12,823 nt of DNA from an uncultured Bacteroidales bacterium (lineage in GTDB: Bacteria; Bacteroidota; Bacteroidia; Bacteroidales; F082): contig CALFIT010000118.1 in NCBI GenBank assembly GCA_937877465.1, positions 1 through 12,823 of the forward strand, in the 5' to 3' direction. The notes below the pieces were generated by a model. That model had not been told where the DNA came from and searched no databases. It saw nothing but the letters and a program-made list of their open reading frames with translations. Both the position numbers and the translations under genes were made by a program. Shown here in pieces: positions 1 to 6,156 of this stretch (positions within the stretch are counted from its first letter, which is position 1; each line of letters starts with the position of its first letter).

Positions 1-723
1 CTCCTCCAAAGCAGCTTTTTGTTCAGGCTTCATCGCCTGTTCTTTTTTCTTTGGGTCCACCTCGTTCATTTCCTTCTCGTACTTGCGGTGTGTCAAATCG
101 TACACTTTTGCTCCAATCTCGGCGTATTGCTCGGTGTTGGTGATTTTTTCGAGGATGGCGGCTTTTTCTTTGTTGCTGCACTTGAGAAAACGGGTGAATT
201 CGCCTTGGGCCAGCATGGTGGTGCGGCAGAACTGGTCGAAGGTCAGTCCCACGGCTGTTTGGATGGCTTCTATCATTTCTTTGTCTTTGCCGCTTCCTTT
301 ACCATTACCAGGTTGAGGAGTGAATTCTGGATGAGTCTCGTTTTTTAGAAACCAGGTTCGGTCTAGGTTCTTTTTCTTGCGCATCACGTGCCATTCGGCC
401 GAATATGCATTGCCGTCATTGCCCAAAAACGAAAGACGCGTATAGGCTTCCAAAGTGTTTTTTCGCATCAACTGCATGGTGTCCGTGATGTCCAATGTGT
501 CGGCATCGTTTTCTTCCCATTTACCGTCCATCTCCGAGTTTTTCAAGCGCGGTGTGGTGGCATAGAGTGCCAAACAGATGGCATCCAAAATGGTGGATTT
601 GCCGGCTCCCGTATCGCCTGTAATGAGGATGACATTGCTGTCAGACAATGGTTTAGCCTCAAAATCGATGACGGCATCCTCTATGGATGCAATATTATGG
701 ATCTCCAGTTTTTTCAGTTTCAT
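1..723 (-). CDS. sbcC: SbcC, exonuclease SMC-like ATPase subunit (N-terminal part, cut by window edge)
   Basis: This is the ATPase half of the SbcCD (Rad50/Mre11-like) complex, a cytoplasmic nuclease that opens hairpins and trims blocked double-strand ends. Only the first 241 codons lie in the window; the gene runs off the left edge, so the coiled coils, zinc hook and C-terminal Walker B lobe are not visible. Seen directly: an N-terminal beta strand (MKLKKLEIHNIASIED), Walker A GDTGAGKS at residues 36-43, and the family Q-loop region reading LAQGEFTRFLKCSNKEKAAI followed by an LEKITNTEQY segment, both characteristic of SbcC. The start codon is two bases after the sbcD stop and is preceded by a strong Shine-Dalgarno, so translation is probably coupled to sbcD. 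No frameshift is seen in the visible part. Confidence 0.95.
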   Translation of the reverse strand, partial: MKLKKLEIHNIASIEDAVIDFEAKPLSDSNVILITGDTGAGKSTILDAICLALYATTPRLKNSEMDGKWEENDADTLDITDTMQLMRKNTLEAYTRLSFLGNDGNAYSAEWHVMRKKKNLDRTWFLKNETHPEFTPQPGNGKGSGKDKEMIEAIQTAVGLTFDQFCRTTMLAQGEFTRFLKCSNKEKAAILEKITNTEQYAEIGAKVYDLTHRKYEKEMNEVDPKKKEQAMKPEQKAALEE

Positions 724-725
724 GA

Positions 726-1919
726 TTAGTCCTCCTTGATTTTTAGTTTATCCAGTACTTCTTCAAACAGCGGTTGCATCTCTTGCTCGTTAAACAAGGC
801 ATTGTGAGTGTCGGTGGCAAACATTTTCACCACGTTCCACGGGTCGGTGGCCTGGAATTCCTCCACGGTCATTTGTTGCTGACTGCCACTTCCGTGGTCA
901 ATGGTTCTGCGCTTGGCGTTGATGTGACAAAAGATATAGTCCATGTCTTTTGCCTGCTCAACGGCTTTGTCGTAGGCGTTAGATGGTATGTTTTCAAGGT
1001 CTATGATGTTGAGGCGGATGTATGCTTTTTCATCGGTTGGTAATGACTCATACTGTGCATGCACATCATTCCATGGACCGAACTCTGTTGTGTCTTCGGG
1101 ATTTGGCAATGTCACCAGCGGGCGCGGATTGTTTATCTCCACGATCGTAAAATTGTCGTCCGTGAGCACTGCGTTGTGTGCAGGGATGTCCACAATTGTC
1201 ACTGAATGTGGGTAGGCTTCGTCGAAACTGACAGCCATGGGCGAACCGCTATAGCGGACATTATGCTTGCCCGTATGCACAAACTGGGGCCTGTGGATGT
1301 GGCCTAACGCCAAATAGTCGTATCCGATGCCTATGGAACCGATGTCGACAACGTCCACACCTCCCACGCGCTTGCCGCTAACTTCCTCGTGTCCAGTGAA
1401 ATCGACCCCAGAGATGGCTGTGTGTGCACTGAAGACCACGGGCAAGTTATCCTTGTTCTTTTGATTAACTAAGTCAATCAGTTGTTGGTAGATGTCCTCT
1501 GGCAGAAAACGGTCGTTGGTGTACGGTAAGGCAATGACAAAACCTTTGCCGGGTATCTCGATGATGTGGGTGTCCAGATTATCTTTGTCAAACTTGCCCA
1601 CCATATATACGTTGAGCGCTTCCCATGGCGTTTTGAAAATCTCGTGTTTCGTTCCACTATCATGGTTGCCTGCCGTGAGGACGATAGTCATTTCTGGGCA
1701 GTCTTTACATAAGGTTGCTATGGTTTTGTTGAACATTTTCTGTACTGCAGGCTTTGGGTCTACAGTGTGGTAAACGTCGCCTGACACGAGAAATAGGTCA
1801 GGCTTTGTCTCTTTGGCAATCTCGACCATCTGGTCAAGCATTTTTTGTTGTTCGTCAGTGCGGTCGTGGCCGTAAAGCACATGTCCTAAGTGCCAGTCGC
1901 TGGTATGTAGTATTTTCAT
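726..1919 (-). CDS. sbcD: SbcD, Mre11-type exonuclease subunit
   Basis: The 397-residue protein is the nuclease half of SbcCD, a Mn-dependent 3'-5' dsDNA exonuclease and ssDNA endonuclease. All phosphodiesterase motifs of the calcineurin-like metallophosphoesterase fold are visible: DWH with D8 and H10, SGDVYH with D48, GNHD at residues 84-87, FSAHTAISG with H166, and LGHIHRPQ with H207 and H209. The length is close to the usual size for the family (about 380-410). The C-terminal third is the less conserved capping region that contacts SbcC. sbcC follows two bases after the stop in the same direction, the classic sbcDC order. The ATG at 1919 is preceded by a TACCTTTG element, so the pair probably has its own promoter. 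No key residue is missing. Confidence 0.97.
   Translation of the reverse strand: MKILHTSDWHLGHVLYGHDRTDEQQKMLDQMVEIAKETKPDLFLVSGDVYHTVDPKPAVQKMFNKTIATLCKDCPEMTIVLTAGNHDSGTKHEIFKTPWEALNVYMVGKFDKDNLDTHIIEIPGKGFVIALPYTNDRFLPEDIYQQLIDLVNQKNKDNLPVVFSAHTAISGVDFTGHEEVSGKRVGGVDVVDIGSIGIGYDYLALGHIHRPQFVHTGKHNVRYSGSPMAVSFDEAYPHSVTIVDIPAHNAVLTDDNFTIVEINNPRPLVTLPNPEDTTEFGPWNDVHAQYESLPTDEKAYIRLNIIDLENIPSNAYDKAVEQAKDMDYIFCHINAKRRTIDHGSGSQQQMTVEEFQATDPWNVVKMFATDTHNALFNEQEMQPLFEEVLDKLKIKED
731..737 (-). promoter_or_regulatory. Strong Shine-Dalgarno for sbcC inside the sbcD 3' end
   Basis: The minus strand reads AAGGAGG, a near-perfect anti-16S match, seven bases before the sbcC ATG (723-721). It overlaps the last sense codons of sbcD (the IKED end). 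It fixes the sbcC start and suggests translational coupling. It is notable because none of the other gene starts in this window has a comparable ribosome binding site, in line with the general weakness of Shine-Dalgarno signals in Bacteroidota. Confidence 0.8.
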
Positions 1920-1956
1920 GATTTTCTTTGTCGTTTGATGGTTTATTATTCGATAG

Positions 1957-1964
1957 CAAAGGTA
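1957..1964 (-). promoter_or_regulatory. Putative -7 promoter element of sbcDC
   Basis: The minus strand reads TACCTTTG followed by C, an exact match to the Bacteroidota primary sigma -7 consensus TAnnTTTG. It lies 37 bases upstream of the sbcD ATG, in the 61-base gap after the 1981-2484 gene, giving a predicted leader of about 30 bases. I do not see a clear TTTG at the -33 position, so the assignment rests on the -7 element and its location. Confidence 0.5.
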
Positions 1965-1980
1965 GTATTTATTTCCGTGA

Positions 1981-2484
1981 TTATATGAAGATCCTGGAAT
2001 TATTCAAATCAGCAGGGAAGAAATAGTCCTTCAGTTGAAGGATTTCCTTGGCGTTGTCGTGCATTTCGCTGAAGGCAATCTGATAGAGGGCACCATCGCT
2101 CTTCAGGTCGTCGGGATAGCCAGCCATGGCTTGGGTGAAGACTTTTTGGGCCAGGGCAGGGTTTTCGTGACGCAGGTGGCTGAAGCGGTAAGTAGTGCCA
2201 TAGAGCAGCGCCCGGGTAAGCAGATAGACATACTCCTCGTCGTTGAGTTCCACCTCCACCTTTTGATGATCGAATAGTTTGCGCTCTTCTACATCGACTT
2301 TGGCACAGGTCATCTCATACAGTGGGTAATACTTGGGTCTTCTCATGGAGTTGGCATACTCTTTAGCGACTTTCTCGCATTGGTCTTTATCATCGTGCAG
2401 CCATAAAGAGAACTTGGGAGGGAACTCGTTATCCGGTTCAAAGAGCTCGGCAGGGTTCATGTTGGGGTCTTCAAGTGAAATCAT
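1981..2484 (-). CDS. Hypothetical protein, 167 aa, no recognised family
   Basis: I do not recognise this protein. It has no signal peptide, membrane segment or cysteine motif and looks soluble and cytoplasmic. It is acidic at the N-terminus (MISLEDPNMNPAELFEPDNE), has a central charged helical stretch, and a mostly helical C-terminal half (DEEYVYLLTRALLYG, NPALAQKVFTQAMAGYP, SEMHDNAKEILQLKDYF). An alternative start exists at Met8. The codon use resembles the flanking sbcD and ATPase genes rather than the AT-rich gene just upstream. It lies between the unknown gene at 2577-3029 (92-base gap) and sbcD (61-base gap), all on the same strand. The gap before it lacks a clear TAnnTTTG element, so it may be cotranscribed from upstream. 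Confidence 0.7.
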   Translation of the reverse strand: MISLEDPNMNPAELFEPDNEFPPKFSLWLHDDKDQCEKVAKEYANSMRRPKYYPLYEMTCAKVDVEERKLFDHQKVEVELNDEEYVYLLTRALLYGTTYRFSHLRHENPALAQKVFTQAMAGYPDDLKSDGALYQIAFSEMHDNAKEILQLKDYFFPADLNNSRIFI

Positions 2485-2576
2485 AATCTTTGTTGCTTTT
2501 GTGAATGATTCGTATCGTAATAATTATAGAATAAACTTGTTGTTTTTTCACATTCTTAAAGTTGCCATTTCAGAAA

Positions 2577-3029
2577 TTAATTCCCTTCTTTCGGCAATAG
2601 CATAAAATGTATTCTCAATTGGCTAACAAATAGTTCTTGAGAAATATTCTCATTGGCCAAAGCAACGAGATTTGATAAATTTGAAATTATAAAATCTTGA
2701 ACAGCAAATATGTCATTGTATGATATATTATATTCTATTTCAGGATTAAGAATAATGGGATTTTCTGAGATTAAAAATGGAATGAATTCATTTACGGATT
2801 TATCATATCCATTTCTAACCAACAATAATAATGAATGATTGTGCCTTTTATATGAGCCGCCATCATCAACAAATATATCAACGTTTAAATGTGTGTTATT
2901 AGGGCGTAACCACATATATTCCATTAATTCATCATCATTTAATGAATAATTCTCATTTATATAATTAGAAATCGTTTCTGCAACAATGCTTTTTATGTCT
3001 TCCTTGTTTACTTTAATTGTTTTTTCCAT
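2577..3029 (-). CDS. Hypothetical protein, 150 aa, AT-rich
   Basis: The function is unknown. The protein is acidic and soluble, with no signal peptide or membrane helix. It starts MEKTIKVNKEDIKSIVAETI, a helical opening, then has a probably beta-rich centre with LMEYMWLRPNNTHLNVDIFVDDGGSY and RHNHSLLLLVRNGYD, and a helical C-terminus (DIFAVQDFIISNLSNLVALA). The DDGG and RHNH segments look like the conserved core, but I cannot assign them to an enzyme. From memory, unchecked, similar short proteins with a 'KxHxxxL..F/VRNGY' core occur in Bacteroides and Prevotella genomes. The gene is distinctly more AT-rich than every other gene here (many AAT, ATT, TTA and AAA codons), suggesting recent acquisition. 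It starts nine bases after the stop of the 98-aa gene, so the two are likely one unit. Confidence 0.72.
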   Translation of the reverse strand: MEKTIKVNKEDIKSIVAETISNYINENYSLNDDELMEYMWLRPNNTHLNVDIFVDDGGSYKRHNHSLLLLVRNGYDKSVNEFIPFLISENPIILNPEIEYNISYNDIFAVQDFIISNLSNLVALANENISQELFVSQLRIHFMLLPKEGN

Positions 3030-3038
3030 AGGACTCAG

Positions 3039-3335
3039 TTAATCCAGTTCTTCCTTTAGCCTTTTTCTCAATTCTTCCTTTAGTGATGCGCGCACCAAGC
3101 CGCTCACCCGTCGATGACCGCCTTGCCTGGGCTTATGTCCGCCAAATGATCCAGGATGGTTCAGCCAATCCACATCAGCGGAACAATGCATGGTAATCAG
3201 TTTCGACGGATAGTTTTTCGGCATCTCATCTTGGCGATGCTTATTTCTCACTTTATCTTTTGGTGTGTAGGGGAAATAGGACTGACCTGTAGTGATTTTC
3301 CGCATCCATTTGTCTCTTAAATAACTTCTACTCAT
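3039..3335 (-). CDS. Hypothetical small basic protein, 98 aa
   Basis: The function is unknown. This small, strongly basic protein starts MSRSYLRDKWMRK and contains a HCSADVDWLNHPGSFGGHKP segment and a Gly/His/Arg-rich patch (RQGGHRRVSG). It ends in a duplicated amphipathic charged helix (LKEEL-RKR-LKEELD) encoded by a 24-base tandem repeat. Basic charge with clustered His/Arg is compatible with nucleic-acid binding, but that is only inference. The MSRSY opening resembles, from memory, small basic proteins on mobile elements; I cannot verify this. It lies 63 bases after the ATPase stop and nine bases before the 150-aa gene. A near-match to the -7 promoter element (TATTTTG, one base short) lies at 3361-3367 on the minus strand. 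Confidence 0.62.
   Translation of the reverse strand: MSRSYLRDKWMRKITTGQSYFPYTPKDKVRNKHRQDEMPKNYPSKLITMHCSADVDWLNHPGSFGGHKPRQGGHRRVSGLVRASLKEELRKRLKEELD
3048..3083 (-). repeat. Short direct repeat, 12 bases twice with 24-base period
   Basis: TTCTTCCTTTAG on the plus strand occurs exactly at 3048-3059 and at 3072-3083. In the minus-strand reading frame it encodes the repeated LKEEL helix turns at the C-terminus of the 98-aa protein. The period is a multiple of three, so copy-number change would keep the frame. Confidence 0.75.
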
Positions 3336-3398
3336 ATTGTTTCTATTTTGTCATGTCACTCAAAATACCTCATCCACTCATAGTTATACTTCACGATG

Positions 3399-5147
3399 TC
3401 AACTACGGAATCCTATCGGCCTGCGGCTATTCGTGTTGCTCCTGGCAATCTGCTCCTTCGAGCAGAGCTCCTCGATGTGGTTGAGGTCAGGAGTACCACC
3501 AAAGAGCAGGTGGTCAACCATCACCTTACGTGCGATGTTCTCAATCTGGCCACCGCTGAAGTTGTAGGATCGGGCCAACACATTGGCATCGGCATCGGCA
3601 AGGTCCGGGATGAAGCTCTTCCAGATGTGGGTCTTGGCTTCGACACTGGGTTGGTGGAACTCCACCTTGTAGAGGAAACGTCTATCGAAGGCACTATCCA
3701 GGTTGCAGGTGAGGTTGGTGGTGGCAATCATAATGCCATCGATGTCTTCCATAGCCTGCAGAAGGATATTCTGTATCGCGTTCTCCGTCTTCTCGAGGGT
3801 GGGGTTGTTGCCCCCCACGTTCGTACGCACCGAGAGGACAGCATCGGCCTCGTTGATAAGCAGGATGGGGATACGCTTCGACTTCTGCACCCTTTGGGCA
3901 TAGCTCTCGAAGACGCCTTTCACTATCTTCTCCGTCTCGCCGTACCACTTGTCACGGATTGACGAGATGTCGACCTGCATAATGTCGCGGCCCGTCATAC
4001 GAGCCAGTTGCAAGGCTGTCTCTGTCTTGCCCGTGCCCGGACCGCCATAGAAGAGGCAGTTGAAGCCTTTGCGCAGGTTGGCTTTCTCCAAACGATCGCG
4101 GATGGATTGCAGCTGCTCGTCCTCAAGCAGGTGCTGCAAGGTGTTGATTTGCCCTTGGTCCTCAGCAGAATAGAATAACGCTTTGGGCTTGATATCGTTG
4201 CAGTGGAGCATGTTGCTGTGTTCGTCCTCCTCCTCTTCATTGGCAATAATGTCATATTCGCTGAGGAAGAGCTTGCGGGCCTTGTCGGTGAGTTGGAAAA
4301 CATCGTTTGACAAGAAGTCTTGTCCTGCCAGCTCCAGAAGGCCTTCCCTGATGAAGGGGTGTCGACCGGCGTTCATGTGGATAGGAAATTCGTCCTCGAT
4401 GTCGTTAGAAGCAAGGAACTCCAGCTGGTGGAGGGGGATTTGAACTTGATGGTCGACGACGAGCCGTTTGCAGAAGTAGAGCAAATAGACCTTGTCAGGT
4501 TTGTATACCCTTAGGCTGTTGACGTTACGGGCAATGGCAAGTTGAGGGTTGTTGTTGAGCAGCTCCATGGTCTCGTAGTGCAGCTCCTCTTCGTCAATCA
4601 GGTTGGCTTTGCCCGCCTCGCGCACCAAGAAGTTGAAGCGTTTCATGAATTCTTCTGCGGTCAAGTTGGCAGTGTTGACGATAGGCAAGGCTTGGTTGTT
4701 GCAGAAGGCAGCCTTGGCCTTTTCGCTCAGTTGGTAGGTAGGGTTGTTGCCATGAAATGAACCGCGTTTTCTGAGGTAGCGACGGTGCATCAGTGTCTTC
4801 AGGTTTTCCGCCTTACGCATTAGGATGATGGGCGAACAATCAAAGTATTCCGTCATTTCGCGCGTGTTTACGCAGCTTTCTGAGTCGGAAATGAAGGGGC
4901 AGAGCATCACCGTCTCTTCTGTGGTCAGCTCCAAGTCGGCCGCCGTCGACTCAATCAGGGTCTTATGGCGTTTGAAGAACTTGTCATCAAAACGGCAGCC
5001 TCGTGATAGCTTGATAAGTTGCTCGAGCTTATCGAGCAGGGTCATGCTTTTCAGCTTGGTTTTGTTAATAGGTGTAGCCTGTTCGTAGTTGGGGATGGGG
5101 TTGAACATTTCGTCGTCCAGCTCAAAGGAGTTTTGCTTTCTTTTCAT
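3399..5147 (-). CDS. AAA+ family ATPase with N-terminal winged-helix-like repeats
   Basis: The 582-residue protein has a C-terminal AAA+ core of the SpoVK/FtsH-like classical type. Visible motifs are Walker A GGPGTGKT (368-375), a pore-loop-like WYGETEK (401-407), Walker B ILLINEAD (428-435), sensor 1 ATTNLT (475-480, N478), arginine-finger region DRRF (488-491) and sensor 2 GGQIENIAR (532-540). The Walker B Asp is replaced by Asn432, while the catalytic Glu433 is kept. The N-terminal 300 residues contain two similar segments, about 75-148 and 218-296, ending in YQLSEKAKAAF and FQLTDKARKLF, that look like winged-helix modules; an acidic linker (304-310) separates them from the ATPase. The protein is cytoplasmic, with no membrane segment. 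Such proteins remodel protein complexes; the substrate is unknown. It lies 99 bases after a sigma factor gene and before two unknown genes. Confidence 0.88.
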   Translation of the reverse strand: MKRKQNSFELDDEMFNPIPNYEQATPINKTKLKSMTLLDKLEQLIKLSRGCRFDDKFFKRHKTLIESTAADLELTTEETVMLCPFISDSESCVNTREMTEYFDCSPIILMRKAENLKTLMHRRYLRKRGSFHGNNPTYQLSEKAKAAFCNNQALPIVNTANLTAEEFMKRFNFLVREAGKANLIDEEELHYETMELLNNNPQLAIARNVNSLRVYKPDKVYLLYFCKRLVVDHQVQIPLHQLEFLASNDIEDEFPIHMNAGRHPFIREGLLELAGQDFLSNDVFQLTDKARKLFLSEYDIIANEEEEDEHSNMLHCNDIKPKALFYSAEDQGQINTLQHLLEDEQLQSIRDRLEKANLRKGFNCLFYGGPGTGKTETALQLARMTGRDIMQVDISSIRDKWYGETEKIVKGVFESYAQRVQKSKRIPILLINEADAVLSVRTNVGGNNPTLEKTENAIQNILLQAMEDIDGIMIATTNLTCNLDSAFDRRFLYKVEFHQPSVEAKTHIWKSFIPDLADADANVLARSYNFSGGQIENIARKVMVDHLLFGGTPDLNHIEELCSKEQIARSNTNSRRPIGFRS

Positions 5148-5188
5148 AAGGCGGGTGTTTTTTGATGGTTCTTTATATTGTTTCGTTG

Positions 5189-5217
5189 TGCATTCTATTT
5201 ATAGTGCCCCGAATGCA
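5189..5217. promoter_or_regulatory. Inverted repeat upstream of the AAA+ ATPase gene (possible operator)
   Basis: A perfect 7-base inverted repeat, TGCATTC (5189-5195) and GAATGCA (5211-5217), has a 15-base spacer. It lies in the 99-base gap between the sigma gene stop and the ATPase start, 42-70 bases upstream of the ATPase ATG. On the minus strand the spacer contains TATAAATA, with a TTG about 20 bases before it, so the repeat could bracket a promoter. The arms and spacing would suit a dimeric regulator; a long-loop RNA hairpin is less likely. The role is inferred. Confidence 0.35.
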
Positions 5218-5238
5218 GTTTTTCAACCAAGGGCATGT

Positions 5239-5264
5239 AAAAAATCTTAAGCGCAGCGCTTGAG
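5239..5264 (-). terminator. Possible intrinsic terminator overlapping the sigma gene stop codon
   Basis: On the minus strand the end of the sigma gene reads CT-C-AAGCG-CTG-CGCTT-A-AG followed by ATTTTTT. That gives a five-pair stem with a three-base loop, one mismatch, two further pairs and a run of six T. The stop codon lies within the distal arm. It would separate the sigma gene from the ATPase transcriptionally. The stem is short, so it may be leaky. Confidence 0.42.
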
Positions 5265-5918
5265 GCCGTGGCATTCGTCCACGACAAACGTGCGGAGTTT
5301 GCCGTGGATCTTGCCTAGGCGCTTGTTGATGGCTTGTTTGCAGATCTCATAGATTTCGGACAACTCATTAAGGGTCATGGGGCTATTATCGAAGCCATAG
5401 CGCCTACGCACCAGTGCCCTTTCTTCGGGAAGAAGCTGTTCCATTGCCTCGTCAATTTTTTCGCGAAGCCACTGTTCCTCCAATTCCCAGTTGTAATCCA
5501 TACTCTTCGACTGGTATTGGTCGAAAACCGAAGGTCTGGGAATGGCCCAATCGGAATCGTCAGCCTCGTTCCTGACAAAAATGATGTCCTTGCGTTGTTC
5601 GTCCGACACCTTAATGGGGAACATACGCCTGATTTCTGCTACCATTTCGTTCCGAACGCTACATGTTGCATAGGTGTTGAACGAAGCTTCACCAGCAGGA
5701 TTGTAAGCAAGGGCAGCATTCCAAAGCGCCTCGTATCCTGCACTCAACAGGTCGCTTTCCGTCAGCCAGGAGCAGTTTCGGTTGCGGCTGATTACATATT
5801 TGGCTTGTGTTGCAACCAGTCCAGCGTGAGTCTTGACCAGGAGGTTCAGCTGTGCGTTGCGTGTCAGGTTGGCAGCTCTTTTGTTAGCGCCTTCATTAAG
5901 AGTGTAAGTGCGATCCAT
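5247..5918 (-). CDS. Sigma-70 family RNA polymerase sigma factor (accessory)
   Basis: The 223-residue protein (from ATG 5918) has a region 2-like block at about residues 27-99. It includes LVKTHAGLVATQAKYV, the DLLSAGYEALWNAALAYNP core-binding helix and SFNTYATCSVRNEM, corresponding to the -10 recognition helices. Region 4 is at about residues 155-209 (LLPEERALVRRRYGF, then a helix-turn-helix NELSEIYEICKQAINKRLGKI). There is no obvious region 1.1 or long region 3, so it is an alternative rather than the housekeeping sigma. It is longer than a typical ECF factor because of a roughly 55-residue linker rich in charged residues. No anti-sigma gene is adjacent. The frame stays open to a TTG at 5951 (eleven more residues). 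I prefer ATG 5918 because TTG starts are uncommon and neither has a ribosome binding site. The next gene downstream is the AAA+ ATPase. Confidence 0.85.
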   Translation of the reverse strand: MDRTYTLNEGANKRAANLTRNAQLNLLVKTHAGLVATQAKYVISRNRNCSWLTESDLLSAGYEALWNAALAYNPAGEASFNTYATCSVRNEMVAEIRRMFPIKVSDEQRKDIIFVRNEADDSDWAIPRPSVFDQYQSKSMDYNWELEEQWLREKIDEAMEQLLPEERALVRRRYGFDNSPMTLNELSEIYEICKQAINKRLGKIHGKLRTFVVDECHGLKRCA

Positions 5919-5977
5919 AGGCTGAAATTTGTCTAATTTATTGGTAATCAATATTTTTAGTTATTTTCAGGTGAAGC

Positions 5978-6007
5978 AAAAAACGGCATAGACAAGCCAT
6001 AACCGTT
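5978..6007 (-). promoter_or_regulatory. Leader hairpin with T run upstream of the sigma gene (possible attenuator)
   Basis: The minus strand reads AACGG, a 16-base loop, CCGTT, then further T residues to give a run of six. It lies 60-89 bases upstream of the sigma ATG and downstream of the predicted promoter element. It has the layout of a weak leader terminator, but the five-pair stem is short. Confidence 0.25.
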
Positions 6008-6080
6008 ATTTTGGCGACTGACATATTTTATGGGTTCATAATCTTTACATACGAAATCAACATGTTATCAAAAACCATGC

Positions 6081-6088
6081 CAAAAATA
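6081..6088 (-). promoter_or_regulatory. Putative -7 promoter element of the sigma gene
   Basis: The minus strand reads TATTTTTG, matching TAnnTTTG, in the gap upstream of the sigma gene. The predicted leader would be about 155 bases to ATG 5918. No clear -33 TTTG is visible, and the area is T-rich, so a chance match is possible. Confidence 0.3.
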
Positions 6089-6156
6089 CTTAAACATGGG
6101 AAAAAACTTGATTTGAGGCAGATTTTTTTGTTGTGAGTGGGATCTTCCATAAACAA

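Larger units (their letters stand above)
5951..6156. other. Intergenic region upstream of the sigma gene
   Basis: This AT-rich non-coding stretch has no convincing ORF. It contains a -7-like element on the minus strand (6081-6088) and a hairpin with a T run (5978-6007). Between about 6090 and 6156 I see nothing identifiable other than A/T runs. The 26-base palindrome starts immediately to the right. Confidence 0.6.

Noticed and set aside
3580..3610. A short repeated GGCATC pattern near 3587-3600
   Set aside because: It is the coding sequence of the Asp-Ala-Asp-Ala stretch of the ATPase and does not extend beyond two or three units.
5918..5951. TTG at 5951 as the sigma factor start
   Set aside because: It would add eleven residues with no homology-like content. 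TTG is uncommon and lacks a ribosome binding site, so ATG 5918 is preferred, though the longer form is not excluded.
6071..6087. A sigma-54-like -24/-12 sequence (TGGCATG then TTGAT) upstream of the sigma gene on the minus strand
   Set aside because: The essential GC at -12 is GA here, and no enhancer-binding-protein gene is visible. The similarity is probably chance.
1..6150. Interpretation of sbcDC plus AAA+ ATPase and unknown genes as one anti-phage defence island
   Set aside because: sbcDC is a housekeeping pair with its own promoter-like element. No nuclease, protease, sensor or other known defence effector is found among the neighbours, so grouping them as one system is unsupported.
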